A stretch of 64,000 bases of DNA from Arctopsyche grandis. Its lineage: Eukaryota; Arthropoda; Insecta; Trichoptera; Hydropsychidae. Under the pieces are notes generated by a model. It saw only the letters and a list, made by a program, of their open reading frames with translations. It was not told the origin of the DNA and searched no databases. Positions 20,149 to 32,876 of the stretch are shown one piece after another. The stretch lies in NCBI RefSeq assembly GCF_051622035.1, contig NC_135359.1, positions 22,788,001 through 22,852,000 on the forward strand, in the 5' to 3' direction. Position numbers and translations under genes: made by a program. Every line of letters begins with the position of its first letter. Within the stretch, counting starts at the first letter, position 1.

Positions 20149-21050
20149 TATTTATTTATTTAACATATTAGCCACAGTGACATTACAGAGATCTCCAACG
20201 CGTTGCTGTGGCCGGTCATTCAGTAATAATAACTTATAATAATAACAATATTAACACAACATCATTAAAATCATAAAATCATAAAAAAAAAGAAAAAAAC
20301 ATAGATAAAGTAATAACAATCATTAATATTTATAATAGGCAAAATCAACCACTGGCATTCCTCAACAACCACTCAACCAGATTAGTATATTTTATATTGA
20401 AGAGGTCAATTTCACCAGAAATCCTGTTAAGCAGATATATCGCTCTAGATATAGGAGCCGTTGACAACATATTTGTGCGAGCCACAGGAGGAACAAACAA
20501 ATCACGATTTCTCAAGTCCCTGAATTTACAAGGTGCATTAAACCTAAATTCCTTTAGAACCTGAGGATTGTGTATTATCCCATTCAACAGCTTAAAGTGT
20601 CTTCCCAGTAACATATTCCGACGAGACTCCAATGAGCTGAAACCTAACGCCCCTAATAGGAATGCACTAGGATATAGCCAAGGATAATAACCATACTGTT
20701 TCAAATAAAGATATCTGAGAAACCGTTTTTGGATTCTCTCAATCTTCAAAGAATGAGTTATATGGGTAGGATTCCATATAATAGAAGAAAATTCTAGAAT
20801 ACTACGTACTAAAGATTCATAAAGAATTTTAAGCACCAACGTACTCTGGAAAGGTTTGCTAACTCTTAGTAAGAATCCCAGCATTTTTGTTGCACGCAAA
20901 CAAATATTGTCTATGTGTCGTTTAAATTGAAAATTATTCGAGAACAAGACCCCCAAATCACAATAATCATCTACAAACTTTAATTCAACACCACTTAGGC
21001 GATATGGATAAATCAAGCGATTTGAAGATCTTGTCACATTGAGAACACAG
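20149..21050 (-). pseudogene. 5'-truncated CR1/Jockey-type LINE, C-terminal ORF2 piece
   Basis: The open frame 21037-20345 encodes 230 aa of post-RT sequence: VDDYCDLGVLFSNNFQFKRH, VRSILEFSSIIWNPTH, RFLRYLYLKQYGYYPWLYP. It is clearly homologous to the copy at 13569-14303 (YRKEYGYYPYLYP) but diverged, so it is a separate family. The FADD active site is lost by 5' truncation. The 3' end has a hairpin (20171-20181 with 20202-20212) with a 20-nt loop and an (AAAT)n tail. The element stops about 600 bases upstream of the Sik2 start codon. Confidence 0.85.
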
Positions 21051-21863
<813 letters not shown>

Positions 21864-22025
21864 TAGTACGCGCGCCCTGGACGACCTGCATTTCCCCCTG
21901 TGACTTTTCAGTTTCAGCTTTTCCGTAGCTCGCATCACCGGTCTCGGGAAACTCCATTTCGAAAATGACGACATGATGATGTTGTATTGTATACAATGTT
22001 TTGATTTCAGATTCTTTTCAATAAA

Positions 22026-22179
22026 TCTAATATATAATTTCGAAAGAGACTTTGTATGTAACTATTGTTGCTTCGTAGAAAACAAATGAATATTCAAATA
22101 AATTATGTTTACTATTAGATTGGCCATGTTTAAGCGGGTTATATTACAAATACCGAGCGAAGCCGGGTAAAAACCCTAG
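22026..22179 (+). mobile_element. Non-autonomous Helitron, first of a tandem pair (154 bp)
   Basis: It starts TCTAATATATAATTTCG directly after an A. It ends with a CCGAGCGAAGCCGGGT hairpin-like segment followed by CTAG. TC at the 5' end, a subterminal hairpin and CTRR at the 3' end are the Helitron termini. There is no coding capacity. Confidence 0.8.
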
Positions 22180-22388
22180 TCTAATATATGATTTCGAAAG
22201 AGACTTTGTATGTAACTATTTATTGTTGGTTCGTAGAATTAGTGACGTTCAATTTAATAAAAAAACAAATGAATATTCAAATAAAATAAAACTATTGAAA
22301 TAAATTTAATTAAATGTTTACTATTAGATTGGTCATGTTTAATCGGTTTATATTACAAATACCGAGCGAAGCCGGGTAAGACCACTAG
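22180..22388 (+). mobile_element. Non-autonomous Helitron, second of a tandem pair (209 bp)
   Basis: It begins TCTAATATATGATTTCG with no gap after the CTAG of the first copy. It ends in the same GAGCGAAGCCGGGT segment and CTAG, followed by T. It has about 55 extra internal bases (around 22240-22310) that the first copy lacks. The A|TC...CTAG|T frame of the pair as a whole is intact. Confidence 0.8.
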
Positions 22389-23603
22389 TATTCTATAATC
22401 TCATTTGAGTTGTGTGGTAGCACATTTCAGTAACAAGCAATGAGTAAATTTTACTTACATATTAAAAACGTTATATACATATATGTATATGTTGAACAAA
22501 TACATTGTTGTTACTTTCATAAAATTTCATCTAGCTAAATTTCACAAGAATTTGACTTTTTTTTTATATGAACTTTGTATCAATTATTTTTATTATGTCC
22601 AGCTACTCGGTTATTTTATATGATTAAAAATGAAAGGTTGAAGAATCATTAAATATTACTGCATATATACGATGTTTTCACATTTAATTAATTCAATTGT
22701 TATTTTTTTATTCGAATTTTCCGATAGGATGTCAAATATATAGAACCGCATTTAATGCACGACTCGCTTTGATTCTCAGTTAAGCTTGCGAATTAATTAT
22801 TTTTTCAATCCTTTTGATAAAAAAGTCATGCGTATAAGATAAGTTATCTATTCAGTCCGATTTTCAGAATCCTTACAGTTTATGCACAATATACATAAAA
22901 TGTGTGTATGCACCTAATCATAAAAGAAATTTCAAAATTTATATTTTAAGAAAATTAAAAAAAATTCGCCATTTTGAAACTTAAAATGTGTAGAAATATA
23001 AGATTTTTTTCATTTAAACATTGTAATAAATATGTATATGAAAAAATCAGATGTGTGTCAATACTCATTATATTAAGTTTTTCTTGCGTAAGGAACAAGC
23101 TTTATATTATATGAAAAAGTGCTTTATATTATATTCGAAAAACTGAAACATTATTCGGTGGTAAAATTTAATCTGAACTTCATTTATAAGGATTATAAGA
23201 TTTAAATTTTTGCTTTCCTTATTAAAAATGAGGCATGTTTGCATCAAAATGAGGCATGTTTGCATCATTTTTATCGCTCCTTTTTATTTTTCTTCTAATC
23301 CCATTCTTAGCTCCAAAACGTCTTCATCAGATTCTTTCAAGCGAACCTTTCAAGTCTGTAATACTACTGGAAATTACTCATCTGTTTCTCTGAATCTTTT
23401 CTAGTTTATTCAGGAATTCTGTTTACGTGTCCCGGCTAACTTAATTCATTTTGTTGGCATTTTTGAGGTCCTCTTTTTTGTCAATAGAGCTAGATCAATA
23501 TTTTACTTGTTGTTTTCATACTTCTGCCCAAGAAACTAATCATTCTGCAATCAAACGAAAATTTCATTTAGGTAAATTTATGAAAATCATCTCAAATGAT
23601 ACT
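22389..23603. other. Sik2 intron 1, AT-rich, nothing recognised
   Basis: About 1.2 kb of intron with no repeat boundary or coding sequence that I could identify. A 19-base direct repeat built on GAGGCATGTTTGCATCA sits at about 23230-23267. Confidence 0.45.
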
Positions 23604-24000
23604 CAGTGGCGTCGCTAGGGGTCGTGTCACCTAAAAAATATTTTTTATTCATTATTAATATTTGTGAATTGTTATGACTTACGAGAGGGAAGCGCCAAAA
23701 GAGAAGCTTACACGCTGTTTCTGGATTGCGTCTCCGTCTGACTGAATTTTTTCAGGAAGTCGAACAAAATCCAATTATGACTCATATTTTATGCTACATA
23801 TATACCTATAGCTGCACCAGACGGATTTTGTGGTAGCTGCATAAATACAGAAAGCTGTATATATACAGATATTGCAATGAGGCGTGTAGCCACTCGAGGA
23901 CCGCCATACAACGAATTCGACAAATTAGCGTTTTCCAATTTGAACAATGTGGTGCCACCCCAAAAATGGTGTCACCCGGTGCAGACCGCGTCGCTACCGA
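23604..24000. mobile_element. hAT-like element remnant in Sik2 intron 1
   Basis: The left end, CAGTGGCGTCGCTAGGGG, is a textbook hAT-type terminus. The right part has GGTGTCACCCGGTGCAGACCGCGTCGCTACC, as seen at the other end of such elements. The outermost right bases have decayed and no 8-bp TSD can be read. No transposase is left. Confidence 0.5.
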
Positions 24001-25599
24001 GTACTATAATAGGCACAGCAATAATCTTTTCCCGTGCTTAATTATTCTAAATCAAATTTCCTAGGCGAATGCTGAGATATGTATTGTTGTGTGGGTTTTC
24101 CGGTGTTGTTGCTCTGTAATCCGGTCCATTCATCTGCAGCACGCGTTCGCGAGATGTCAAAACGGTTCCGTTGGCTGAGGTCGCCAGATAATTATTGTGT
24201 TCGAGATACACAAGCGAGCTCACGTATATATGTACACATGTACAATATAAAACAAACATATATATGTATGTACATACAACCGTACCTATCGGCCGTTTAA
24301 TCGTCTCGGACAGAGCTGTCGGGGCAAGCGGCCAAGCGAAAATAAAATATTCGCGCAAAATATTCTGAATTTTTCTGCAATTCAGCTGGCGGCCACCTCC
24401 TCCTCACCCACGTTGTTGTTATTTTCTGGACGCTTCTCCTTCTGCGAATCGACCGCGACACGTTCATCAATGAACTTAATTAAGGCCGTCCCCAAGCCCG
24501 CTCGTTACATATAGCACACGAGTTCTGGGTTAGTCAGCACGTGCCAGTCGATGTGCTTTGGAATTATCCTTTGATTTGAGACGCCAAAATTGGTTTTGGT
24601 CTTCAGTCGGCTCGGTGTGAGCTTTGCAAACATTTTAAGACTCGCCGCTAGTGTAAACTCTCGCACGTTATTCACGGTGCAATATGTCTTCCGTCGGTCT
24701 CGCTATCTCCTAGTTAAATCTGAGGAAACTCGCTAGAAGCTTTCGCATCGAGGGACTCGCTAAATTCCTCACGAGGCACTCGTGTATTCTCTCGTTTGGA
24801 ATATGGTATTAAAAATAGATCATTTTATTATTTGCCTTTGGTTAGGCCAAGAGTGTATACATACAAGTGGATAAATAAAAAAATTAAACGGTAAATAATG
24901 TGTCTAATTCCATAAAACGGTAAAAACTAACTTGTCGGTTTTTTATATTAATGAATTTTGATATAAAAAGCATTCAAACAAATAGAAATAATGTTTTGCA
25001 CCGTATACGCAAATTGTAGTTTTTTTATCGGATTTTAAACGGTTCAAACGTGTGTCGATGAGTACATATAACGAGTGAATAAAAAATTGTTGATATATTT
25101 TTATGAATTTATAAGTACGTGCTCACTTGTATTTCTTAGTTTATAATGGAAAAATTCAGTTTTTCATTTATTTTTAAAGATGCGTTTAATTTTTAGGATT
25201 TTTTTTGGAAAAAAGTGTGAGGAAAATTATCCCATCTTTAAATCTATTAATTTAATTAGATTTAGTAATTGTATTGTACACTCAAAGTATGTATGTGTAA
25301 TTAATATGTTTGATTTGAGTCATTGATATTTATTATTGATTCTCAAATTATTTTGAAAATTAAATCCGTTCCTATACTATCTCTGTATATCATCATCAGA
25401 CATCGGATGGTCATTAGGGCGAATTGCTTTTGAGGTGTTATGGCTATTGTTAACATCGTCAACTATTGTTAACACTCAACACAGTTGGAACGTGTATTTT
25501 TATTACTTACCTCCTTTATTTGTCATTGCCCTAATGACTATTCGCCCTATACATAAACATTACTCATGATGTATGTATTTATTTTACGTGACGGAATAC
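24001..25599. other. Sik2 intron 1, mostly unique sequence
   Basis: Sequence at 24080-24800 is of higher complexity and GC content than its surroundings and carries no recognised repeat, so it could hold regulatory DNA. At about 25400-25552 GTCATTAGGGCGAAT and its inverse CCCTAATGACTATTCGCCC mark a probable small MITE without a readable TSD. Confidence 0.4.
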
Positions 25600-25873
25600 T
25601 TTATTTTATTTTTTTTAACAGGTATACCCATTATTTGTACATAAACAATTCTTAACATTTTTGCAAATACAGTTATATATTGTTTTATACAATAAAATAC
25701 GAGACAATGATTCAACAAATGAAGTCAGATAAAATGGCAAACCCTAATACGAAATGATCGATCTGCAGTCACATACATATATCCAAGGTCTGGCCTGCAA
25801 CACCGGGCTAGGGATCGAACCCATGACCCCTCAGTTGAAAACAATACACACTAACCACTAAGCTGTGTTGCTG
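25600..25873 (-). mobile_element. tRNA-headed SINE (antisense)
   Basis: The minus-strand head CAGCAACACAGCTTAGTGGTTAG, the B box GGGTTCGATCCC and then TGCAGGCCAGACCTTGGATAT match the other SINEs. An A-rich tail on the minus strand ends at about 25600. The central TTGAAACGGTTCC block is missing, so this copy is shorter. Confidence 0.65.
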
Positions 25874-26989
25874 ATTAATCGATTATTATTATTAATTATA
25901 ACTCATTTCTAATGTAAATACATCATTCATTATTAATCGAGTGTGAACATTGCATCACAATAGTTCGATTAAAAAATCAGAGCTACTTATAATTACTACA
26001 TAGTACATATGTCATATACTAAACATGTTTTAGTCGTTTTTGGTAATGAATATGAAAATTCTGCTTTCTTATTAAGTAAACGGCGAGACTTTGAGATGAA
26101 TTGTCTTTATATATTGTGGAGCTTTCATACAAATTTAAGGTTTTACATACATACATATGTACGTTTTCAGTAATGTTTGGTTTTTTGATTTGCATAGTGC
26201 TCAAGTTTTTAGAGAGTTTATATATGTATGTATGTATGTACATAAGCGAAACCGGAATTGTTTGTGTGTGGTGTAAATTATTCAACAGCGTACGCAAATC
26301 AATGACGTTTAACACCACCTTCACAATCGATCATAAGAAAACTGAAAGGTCACCTTCTACGGCTTTGACCCATTTCACTGTAGACGCGTTCATTCGCGCG
26401 ATAAGCGACCGATTGTGCGCCGGGGTGGCCTTTACCGTTTAGCAATCCACGACAACGATGATGATTACGATGATGCGACCTTCGCGAAGGTAAAGCTCGG
26501 TCCGGTCGGTCCGCAGCATCGGCAAAGCGGATGTCCTGATCCATCGTCATCGTTCGTTGACGTCAATCGGCTGCGGAGCGTCATCGTTTTTTGCACCAGG
26601 TCTTCTGGTTCTTGGTTATATCACCCATCATCGGAACACATTATTCGCTTCCGATTCTTGTTACATACATACATACATATGTATGTATATTTGCATGCAC
26701 ATACATACTTTCCAATTTGAAAAGATACAATCGAGAAAAATTAGTGTATGTACATACATATATATCATCATCGTCACCGTTGCTTTTTATTACTTGTATA
26801 TTTTTATTTATATAAGCGCGGTTTTAGGCTTTATTGCCTTCTCGCGATAAATATTTATTGACTGCCTGTTGATTATTGTAGTTTCTTGTCTAATCACGAG
26901 CCGAGAGGCTTCGATGAGCTCAGTTTACCATGTGGTTGTCAATTTGATAGCTCTACAGTTAAACCTGCTAAACATTCTTGGGTCGGCTC
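25874..26989. other. Sik2 intron 1, no gene recognised
   Basis: TACATA/ACATATGT simple-repeat islands (26145-26165, 26221-26241, 26664-26690) surround a higher-complexity segment at 26340-26640 of unknown role. Short open frames here are simple-repeat artefacts. Confidence 0.4.
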
Positions 26990-28330
26990 TTATTACGTAC
27001 ATGTTACACTCCGGTTCGTTCGTGAACATACTAGTTTGTTCATACACAAACTATTGGTTTCAGTTTAAGTGCTAACAGTCAACAGCAATCTTCAATTAGG
27101 TTCATCAGGCGTCGCATGAAACTTTTGGCTGACAAAACCTTTGAGAAAATCTTATGGAAATCACGTTACCATGTTGCTATAATTCCCGCTTCCACTATTT
27201 TTTTTAATATTGCAATCCCCGGTAAGCATTGATAGAGGGTTAGACGAACGATTAAGAAAATATGTACTTAAACTTATAACCTTTTAATAGCTTTGTGCAT
27301 GAACCAACTAGTTCGATTGTAAAATTTTTCTTTTGTGTACACTATAACTGGCCAGATTGGTTCGTGTATGAACAAACTAGTATGTCCATGAACGAACGAA
27401 ATGTACACTTAGACTGTAACATACATATACATATAAACGCTTAGTATTTAAAATGGATATCCTATAGAAACCACGGTAAAATGTTGCTATGATTCCCTTT
27501 CCGCTAATTTTTAAAACATTGTGATCCAGGGTAAGTATACATACACAGAGAATGAAACAAATGATTGAGAATACTTAAACTAATGCCTTATAGTTTGTGC
27601 AACAAACTAGTTTGGTTTTCATTTTTCAATCACTATAATTGGTTCGTATATTATAGTATTTTTCGTACCTATATTATATTATAGTATTATAGTATCGTTT
27701 GTATATTATAATATTTTTTATAAACGAGCAAAATGTACACATGGACTGTAACATTTATGTACATATGTATATATATATATAACATTTATAAACGCTCAGT
27801 ATTTAAAATTACTATATTAATGGAAACCAATTTAAAATGTTGCTATTGTTTCCCTTTCCGTTAATTTTTAAAATATTGTAACCCAGGGAACGCATATGTA
27901 TGTATGTAAATATGTATGCACGTATGTACATAAAGAATGGGAAAAATGATAAAGAATAATTTAACTTATAACCAATAGTTACAAAAAACTAGTTTGTTTG
28001 TCATTTTGTTATTTTGTTTTCACTATAACTGGTCAGATTGGTTCTTGTATGATCAAATTAGTATGTTTATGAATAAATGTCCACTTGGACTGTAGTATTT
28101 CAAATTTAAATCCTATGGAAACCACATTAAACTGTTGCTATAATTCCCGTTTCTGTTAGTTACACATACATAGAGGATGGGACAAACGATTGAGAATATT
28201 TAAAGTTTTGCTAAATAGTTCGTGCATGAACAAACCAGTTCGTTTGTTGTTTTGTGCACACTATAACTAGCTAGATTGGTTCATATATGAACAAATTATG
28301 TAGTATGTTCACGAACGAACGAAATATACA
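26990..28330. repeat. Diverged tandem array, ~300-360-bp unit, four copies
   Basis: The same block recurs at about 27147, 27460, 27818 and 28113: CCTATGGAAACCACATTAAA, then TGTTGCTATAATTCCC, then TTTTTAAAAT. Each time it is followed by a stretch rich in GTTCATGAACGAAC / AACAAACTAGTTCGT palindromes and GTACACTATAACTGG. Spacing is irregular (313, 358 and 295 bases). Single or partial copies lie in inverted orientation at 32990-33260 and 34015-34060. Confidence 0.75.
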
Positions 28331-30159
28331 GTAGTTTATTTCTCGGTCGTGTTTTTCATCAATTTATGACAGCCCATCTATTTTCTATTAAAAAATACAC
28401 CTCCGATGACAGTTCGTACGTCATTGACGACAATACAATCAATGATGTGTAGGTTTTTTTTATATTATTTTATTATTCATATTGACCGGGGCTGATGTCG
28501 TGGAAGGAACAGTCGGGAAAATCAGTTTCGACAATTACGTACATACGATTTCGGATTTTTTTTTTGTAAAATCTCATATATTCCCAGCGATCGAATTTTA
28601 CAGTTGAATGTCCGCAATCGCAATGCTTTATTTACAAACGACTGTGTCGTCTTATCGTTCAGATTTTTTTTCGCTTTATTATTATTGATAAAAAAAATGT
28701 AATTTAAGTCTGTAGGTGCACACACACACACGCATGATCTTTATCGCTCATACAATAATGATATATTAGAGGGAAAAAATCATCGAAGCGATTAAGTAGC
28801 GAGTGTCGACGGATAGGTACTCACGTACGCACGGACTCACACTTGCGAACATTTTTTCGTAATCTTTACTACCGATGACGTCAAATGGTAATCGAAGTAC
28901 GGTTTTTGCGTCATAGCATGCTTGCCTTTTAGTATTGTTCTATCACTTACCGCGGAAGAAATGCGATCGCCGCATTAGCGTAATTGTATCGCATAATGAA
29001 CGAAAACTAATCATTGAAATATTACTATCAGACATTTACTATTACGTATGTATGTATGTATGTACTCGTAAATTGCTCGTGTTGAAAAATGCACGTTGCG
29101 GTTATATACATACATATGTATATATATATTTTTTTTTCGTATCGTCCACTATCGGATTTTGGTTTGTTTCGAATGTTTTGACTCGTACTACCAGCTGTTA
29201 TCATGTTGACGTCTAGTCATTGCGCAACCGCATTGGCCGCGACCATTTAACACACTTTTTACTTGTTGTAATCTTCCGTTGACTTGTTGTCGTGTCTGGT
29301 ATGCTTCGATTTTAATCCTTTTGATTGATTTGTTTTCACTTTTTGAGTCATTGGTTCAGGGTGTTGTCGTTGTTGTCTTTTGTAAAATTAAAATCGTACT
29401 TAGATTACGCTAATTGGTATGCACGGTATTGACGTGTGTTGAGCGTAGTTTAGGTGTGACTAACTATTATGCTAGTGGGTCAAGGTTTAACTTTTCGAAA
29501 TCGTTATTGACGCAAATGTGCGTGTATTTATTGTGTGAAATTAATTTTCGATGAGAGTGAATGGGAATTTCGATTCATTATTCGTTCGCGATAAGTAAGA
29601 AGGTATCGAATTCAATTGTAGGTCAGTTGGATCGTCTCAATTATGTATTGTGACGAATTTGAAATGTAAGATCAAAGTTTACGTTCCCGTTTTGTGTGTT
29701 CGCTTTGTCGAATTGTGTACTTATTTAATTGGCAAATTCCGATGAAAACATTGTCGATAATTTGTTTCTCGGTTATTCTGTGTATTTGATACGTTTCAAA
29801 GAGAACAAAGCGTTCAATTTTGATTTGCGCCAATCTTTTTTTAAATTTTCTTTGGGTTTGATTAAGTTTAAAAAAAATTTTTTTTACGTCATTCAAGGCG
29901 TCCTTGTATGTCGAGTTCTCCATTGCTTATCATTTTTAATAACTCAAAGTCGTAAAGATACATAAATATTTCGTACACAGACCATATGCGGCTCTGTACC
30001 CTTATGGGGGCCACAGATTTATTTTTAAAAATTATTTTTATCGTGGTGTCATTACGGGATTGCCCTCAAGGTGACACATACAAATGTACTATATGTATAT
30101 GTCCATATACATTTATAATATTATTATTTGTACTCGAGATTTTTGTGAGAAAATGGGTA
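28331..30159. other. Sik2 intron 1, no gene recognised
   Basis: AT-rich intron. A CA run (28717-28731), TATG simple repeats (29047-29062) and a higher-complexity stretch (28880-29640) were seen. I found no coding exon and no bounded element. Confidence 0.4.
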
Positions 30160-30337
30160 AAGGTTGCCAATTTGTTGGAACCGTTTCGATGAAAATCAGA
30201 TAAATTGGCAAACTCTGATGGGACATGATCGACCTGGAGTCTCATACCCGAGTCTGGCCAGCAGCAACCAGTGGGATTGAACCCGTGACAACTTTTTTCG
30301 AAAGCATTATACGCTAACCACTGAGTAATGTTGCTAT
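30160..30337 (-). mobile_element. tRNA-headed SINE (antisense, 3'-truncated)
   Basis: The minus strand reads GCAACATTACTCAGTGGTTAG, GGGTTCAATCCC, CTGCTGGCCAGACTCGGGTA, GGTCGATCATGTCCCATCAG, and then the shared GAAACGGTTCC. The 3' hairpin and tail are absent. A palindromic MITE follows 15 bases upstream of its head. Confidence 0.75.
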
Positions 30338-30352
30338 GAGTTTTATTATACG

Positions 30353-30544
30353 GTTCGGTGACAATTTCGCACATGGTAATCTCGCACACGTCACCAAAAT
30401 CTCGAACACGGAATATTTGACACTCGAAAATTCCACTCACCGGGATTCACCCGGGCGAACAATCACGCTAACGAGAATTCAAGTGCCAATTCAATTCGAG
30501 ATTTTCCTGGCAAAGATTGTCATGTGCGAAATTGTCCGTTTACC
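30353..30544. mobile_element. Second-subfamily palindromic MITE (192 bp)
   Basis: It starts GTTCGGTGACAATTTCGCAC and ends GTGCGAAATTGTCCGTTTACC. These are the same terminal hexamers and heptamers as in the 9-bp-TSD MITEs at 723 and 12801, but the interior is different: TTTGACACTCGAAAATTCC paired with GAGAATTCAAGTGCCAA, around a CACCCGGG core. No matching TSD could be read, so this copy is older or was rearranged. Confidence 0.65.
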
Positions 30545-30839
30545 ATATGTTTGTACATATAAGGTAGATATTAAATAAAAAAATAATATTATGATGATCA
30601 ATGTGTGAACTTTTTCAATGATATTTCTTTTATATATTTATAATTCTTATGCTATTACTTATAGGAATATTTTCATTTTGAAATATTGCGGCGATACTAA
30701 ACTTGAAATCGCACAGGTAAGTTGAACCATAAAAAATGAATAAAATATTGAAATTCAGAACGACGCAGACCGAATAATTTAAGTAACCCAAAACAGACCG
30801 AATAAATGTGAGCTTAGCTTGAAATTTTCACATGGATCA
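30545..30839. other. Sik2 intron 1, nothing recognised
   Basis: About 300 bases of AT-rich sequence between a MITE and a SINE remnant. A 20-base imperfect repeat (CAGACCGAATAA) occurs twice at about 30767-30805. Confidence 0.4.
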
Positions 30840-31375
30840 AAAAAAAACGGTCAGCAATACTGTATCGGGGATCAATCCTGTGCCTCCTCCGTTGTTAGCA
30901 CTATACATTAAGAGGGCTGTACACCTGAAACCTTAATTTTGTTACCGTTCCTTACTTCGATATATATATTGAGTGTATGTATATATTGAGTGAATGCAAC
31001 AATATATATATTGAGTGAATGCGACAGTTGGACCAATTTTAAAAAAATTTCATCATCGGTATGAGAAAGATACTTTCTGTGCATCTATCGGCGTATTTTT
31101 TTTTAAATCGACCGTTAAATAAGCACGCTGGACTCGTTTCGTGGGTGTAAAAAAGAGGCGATTTTATAGATGTTTGGCGGCTCCTAGCTCAAATAAAAAA
31201 TAATTAATCAAAAAAATACAATGATAGATGCACCCCAATGGTAGATATCCATAGCATATTAAAAAATAATTTCTCTAGTGCCATAATTGAGGAAGGGAGA
31301 AGTATAGTACGTTTGTATGGACAAGGCGCTGCTGTCCAGCCCTCTTAACCACTGAGATAGTATGTTGCTGATGAG
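30840..31375 (-). mobile_element. SINE remnant split by a TTAA-flanked MITE
   Basis: SINE head sequence lies on both sides of the inserted MITE. At 31345-31375 the minus strand has CAGCAACATACTATCTCAGTGG, and at 30840-30911 it has the rest of the tRNA-like head and part of the body (GGATTGATCCCC). Removing 30912-31344 plus one TTAA restores a continuous head. Confidence 0.65.
30908..31348. mobile_element. piggyBac-type MITE with TTAA TSD (433 bp)
   Basis: The element is 30912-31344, with TTAA on both sides (30908-30911 and 31345-31348). Its termini are GAGGGCTGTACA at the left and TGTCCAGCCCTC at the right. A TTAA duplication is the signature of piggyBac-type insertion. The uninterrupted SINE copies elsewhere in the window act as the empty-site reference. 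There is no coding capacity. Confidence 0.82.
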
Positions 31376-32249
31376 ACGATTTATCTGTTATAGAAAATGC
31401 CGCTTACTATATCCATATCGCCAAATTACTTAAATTTGATTTGGCCAAAATTTGCAAGATGACGTTTTTATTAATTATTATTGGTGTTTTAAAGATCGGC
31501 GTAGATCATTCTCAATATAGATATGTATATGTTATCACTCAAGGCATATTATAGGGTCAAGTAAATGGCACCTATTACAGTAAATTGCAATATGCAATGC
31601 AATAGTCATTGTTAAGAAACGCATCAGTGTTTGATTTGATTCAATGAGCTCGATTTTCAACGCACTGAATCGTTTTAATTTGATCGTGGGGAACGATCTG
31701 ACAGAGCTGAAAGTACGGAAGAAAAGTGCACTTATGCAATAGGTATACGGTCGACTTTCTAGCATTTCTCTACGCATGCATAATTATGCAACAATTTATC
31801 ATCAATACTCGCTCTTTATGTAATGTTTTAATTGGGTTCGCAGAGATTTCCATTACTAGGTATGTAATTTCAGTGGGTAACTCGAGCACCTATGTATGTA
31901 TGTATATTTACATATGTATTTATGCACGCTTTGACGACTTTGAGTTCGTTATCGCGTGCATATTCAATCTGGTGACGATAATGAAATATGAAGTTCGATC
32001 GTCGCTCAAGGAATAAATTGAACTCGACGGTACTCGGGAAACGACAGGGTATTCCTGCGGGATTTGAGAGTATATTTGACATGCTGAAACTGCGTTGAAC
32101 ATGCAAATTAGAGATTCAATTGCAGCTGGAATTGTTTACTTTGTGTTACAGTCGCGTCCCGCTCATACATATACTTTGTGATAATGCATACTGAATTTTA
32201 TTCGTTGATGTTTTATAATTACATACATTTATAGTTAACTATGTTTGTA
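31376..32249. other. Sik2 intron 1, no gene recognised
   Basis: AT-rich intron with a TATGTATG island (31892-31922). No repeat boundary and no coding exon are seen. Confidence 0.4.
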
Positions 32250-32602
32250 TATTTATTTATTTTTACATATATTGTAAATCATATGTGCCGTGACAGGAAT
32301 TATCCCAGGGCGACTCACATATAATAGTTAGATTAATTTTTGTACATAATTAATATAGACATCTATGGACAGTCTAAAATTTTTTTGATTTGCAAGAAAT
32401 GCAAATCAATCAAATTATGTAGGCAGCATTTTTTATAAGATTCAACAAATTCGAGATTGAGAGGCAGGATACCGATTTATTGATTCCGTTATAACAATTA
32501 AGCTTGGAAAATCTTGCGTGCAGCGTATTTGGCCGGGACTAGAACCCACGATCTATTTTGCTGGTATGCAATGTCTCTACCAGTGCACTACACTATGGCT
32601 AT
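32250..32602 (-). mobile_element. SINE (antisense) with 20-nt-loop 3' hairpin
   Basis: The minus-strand head contains TAGTGTAGTGCACTGGTAGAG and the B-box-like GGGTTCTAGTCCCGG. The 3' hairpin has arms at 32281-32291 and 32312-32322 (ATATGTG with CACATAT) and a 20-nt loop at 32292-32311. An A-rich tail with AAATAAATA follows at 32250-32265. The head is a different tRNA type from the GCCAGCAG SINEs. Confidence 0.65.
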
Positions 32603-32784
32603 AAATGTGTCTTTTTCTTTTGTTAGCAATCGTCCAGAAAGTAGGAAATACATATGTATTGGAAAATACATATGTACTGGAAGTAGGAAATATAGTGGTT
32701 GATTTTATCAATTTGCATAAATGTCAATGATTTTTCCATCACGATATAACAGAATGTTATTATTATGATGATATTATGATTGTA

Positions 32785-32876
32785 TGACTGGCCACAGTGA
32801 CGCGTTGGAGCTATCGGTAATATCACTGTGGCTAATATATGTAATATGTTAAAAATAAAGATAAAATAAATGTAGT
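32785..32876 (+). mobile_element. LINE 3' end with 10-bp hairpin and A-rich tail
   Basis: GCCACAGTGA (32791-32800) pairs with TCACTGTGGC (32823-32832) around GCGTTGGAG..CGGTAAT. AAAAATAAAGATAAAATAAA follows as the tail. It matches the 3' end of the LINE at 20149-21050. Only this extreme 3' fragment was inserted. Confidence 0.65.
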
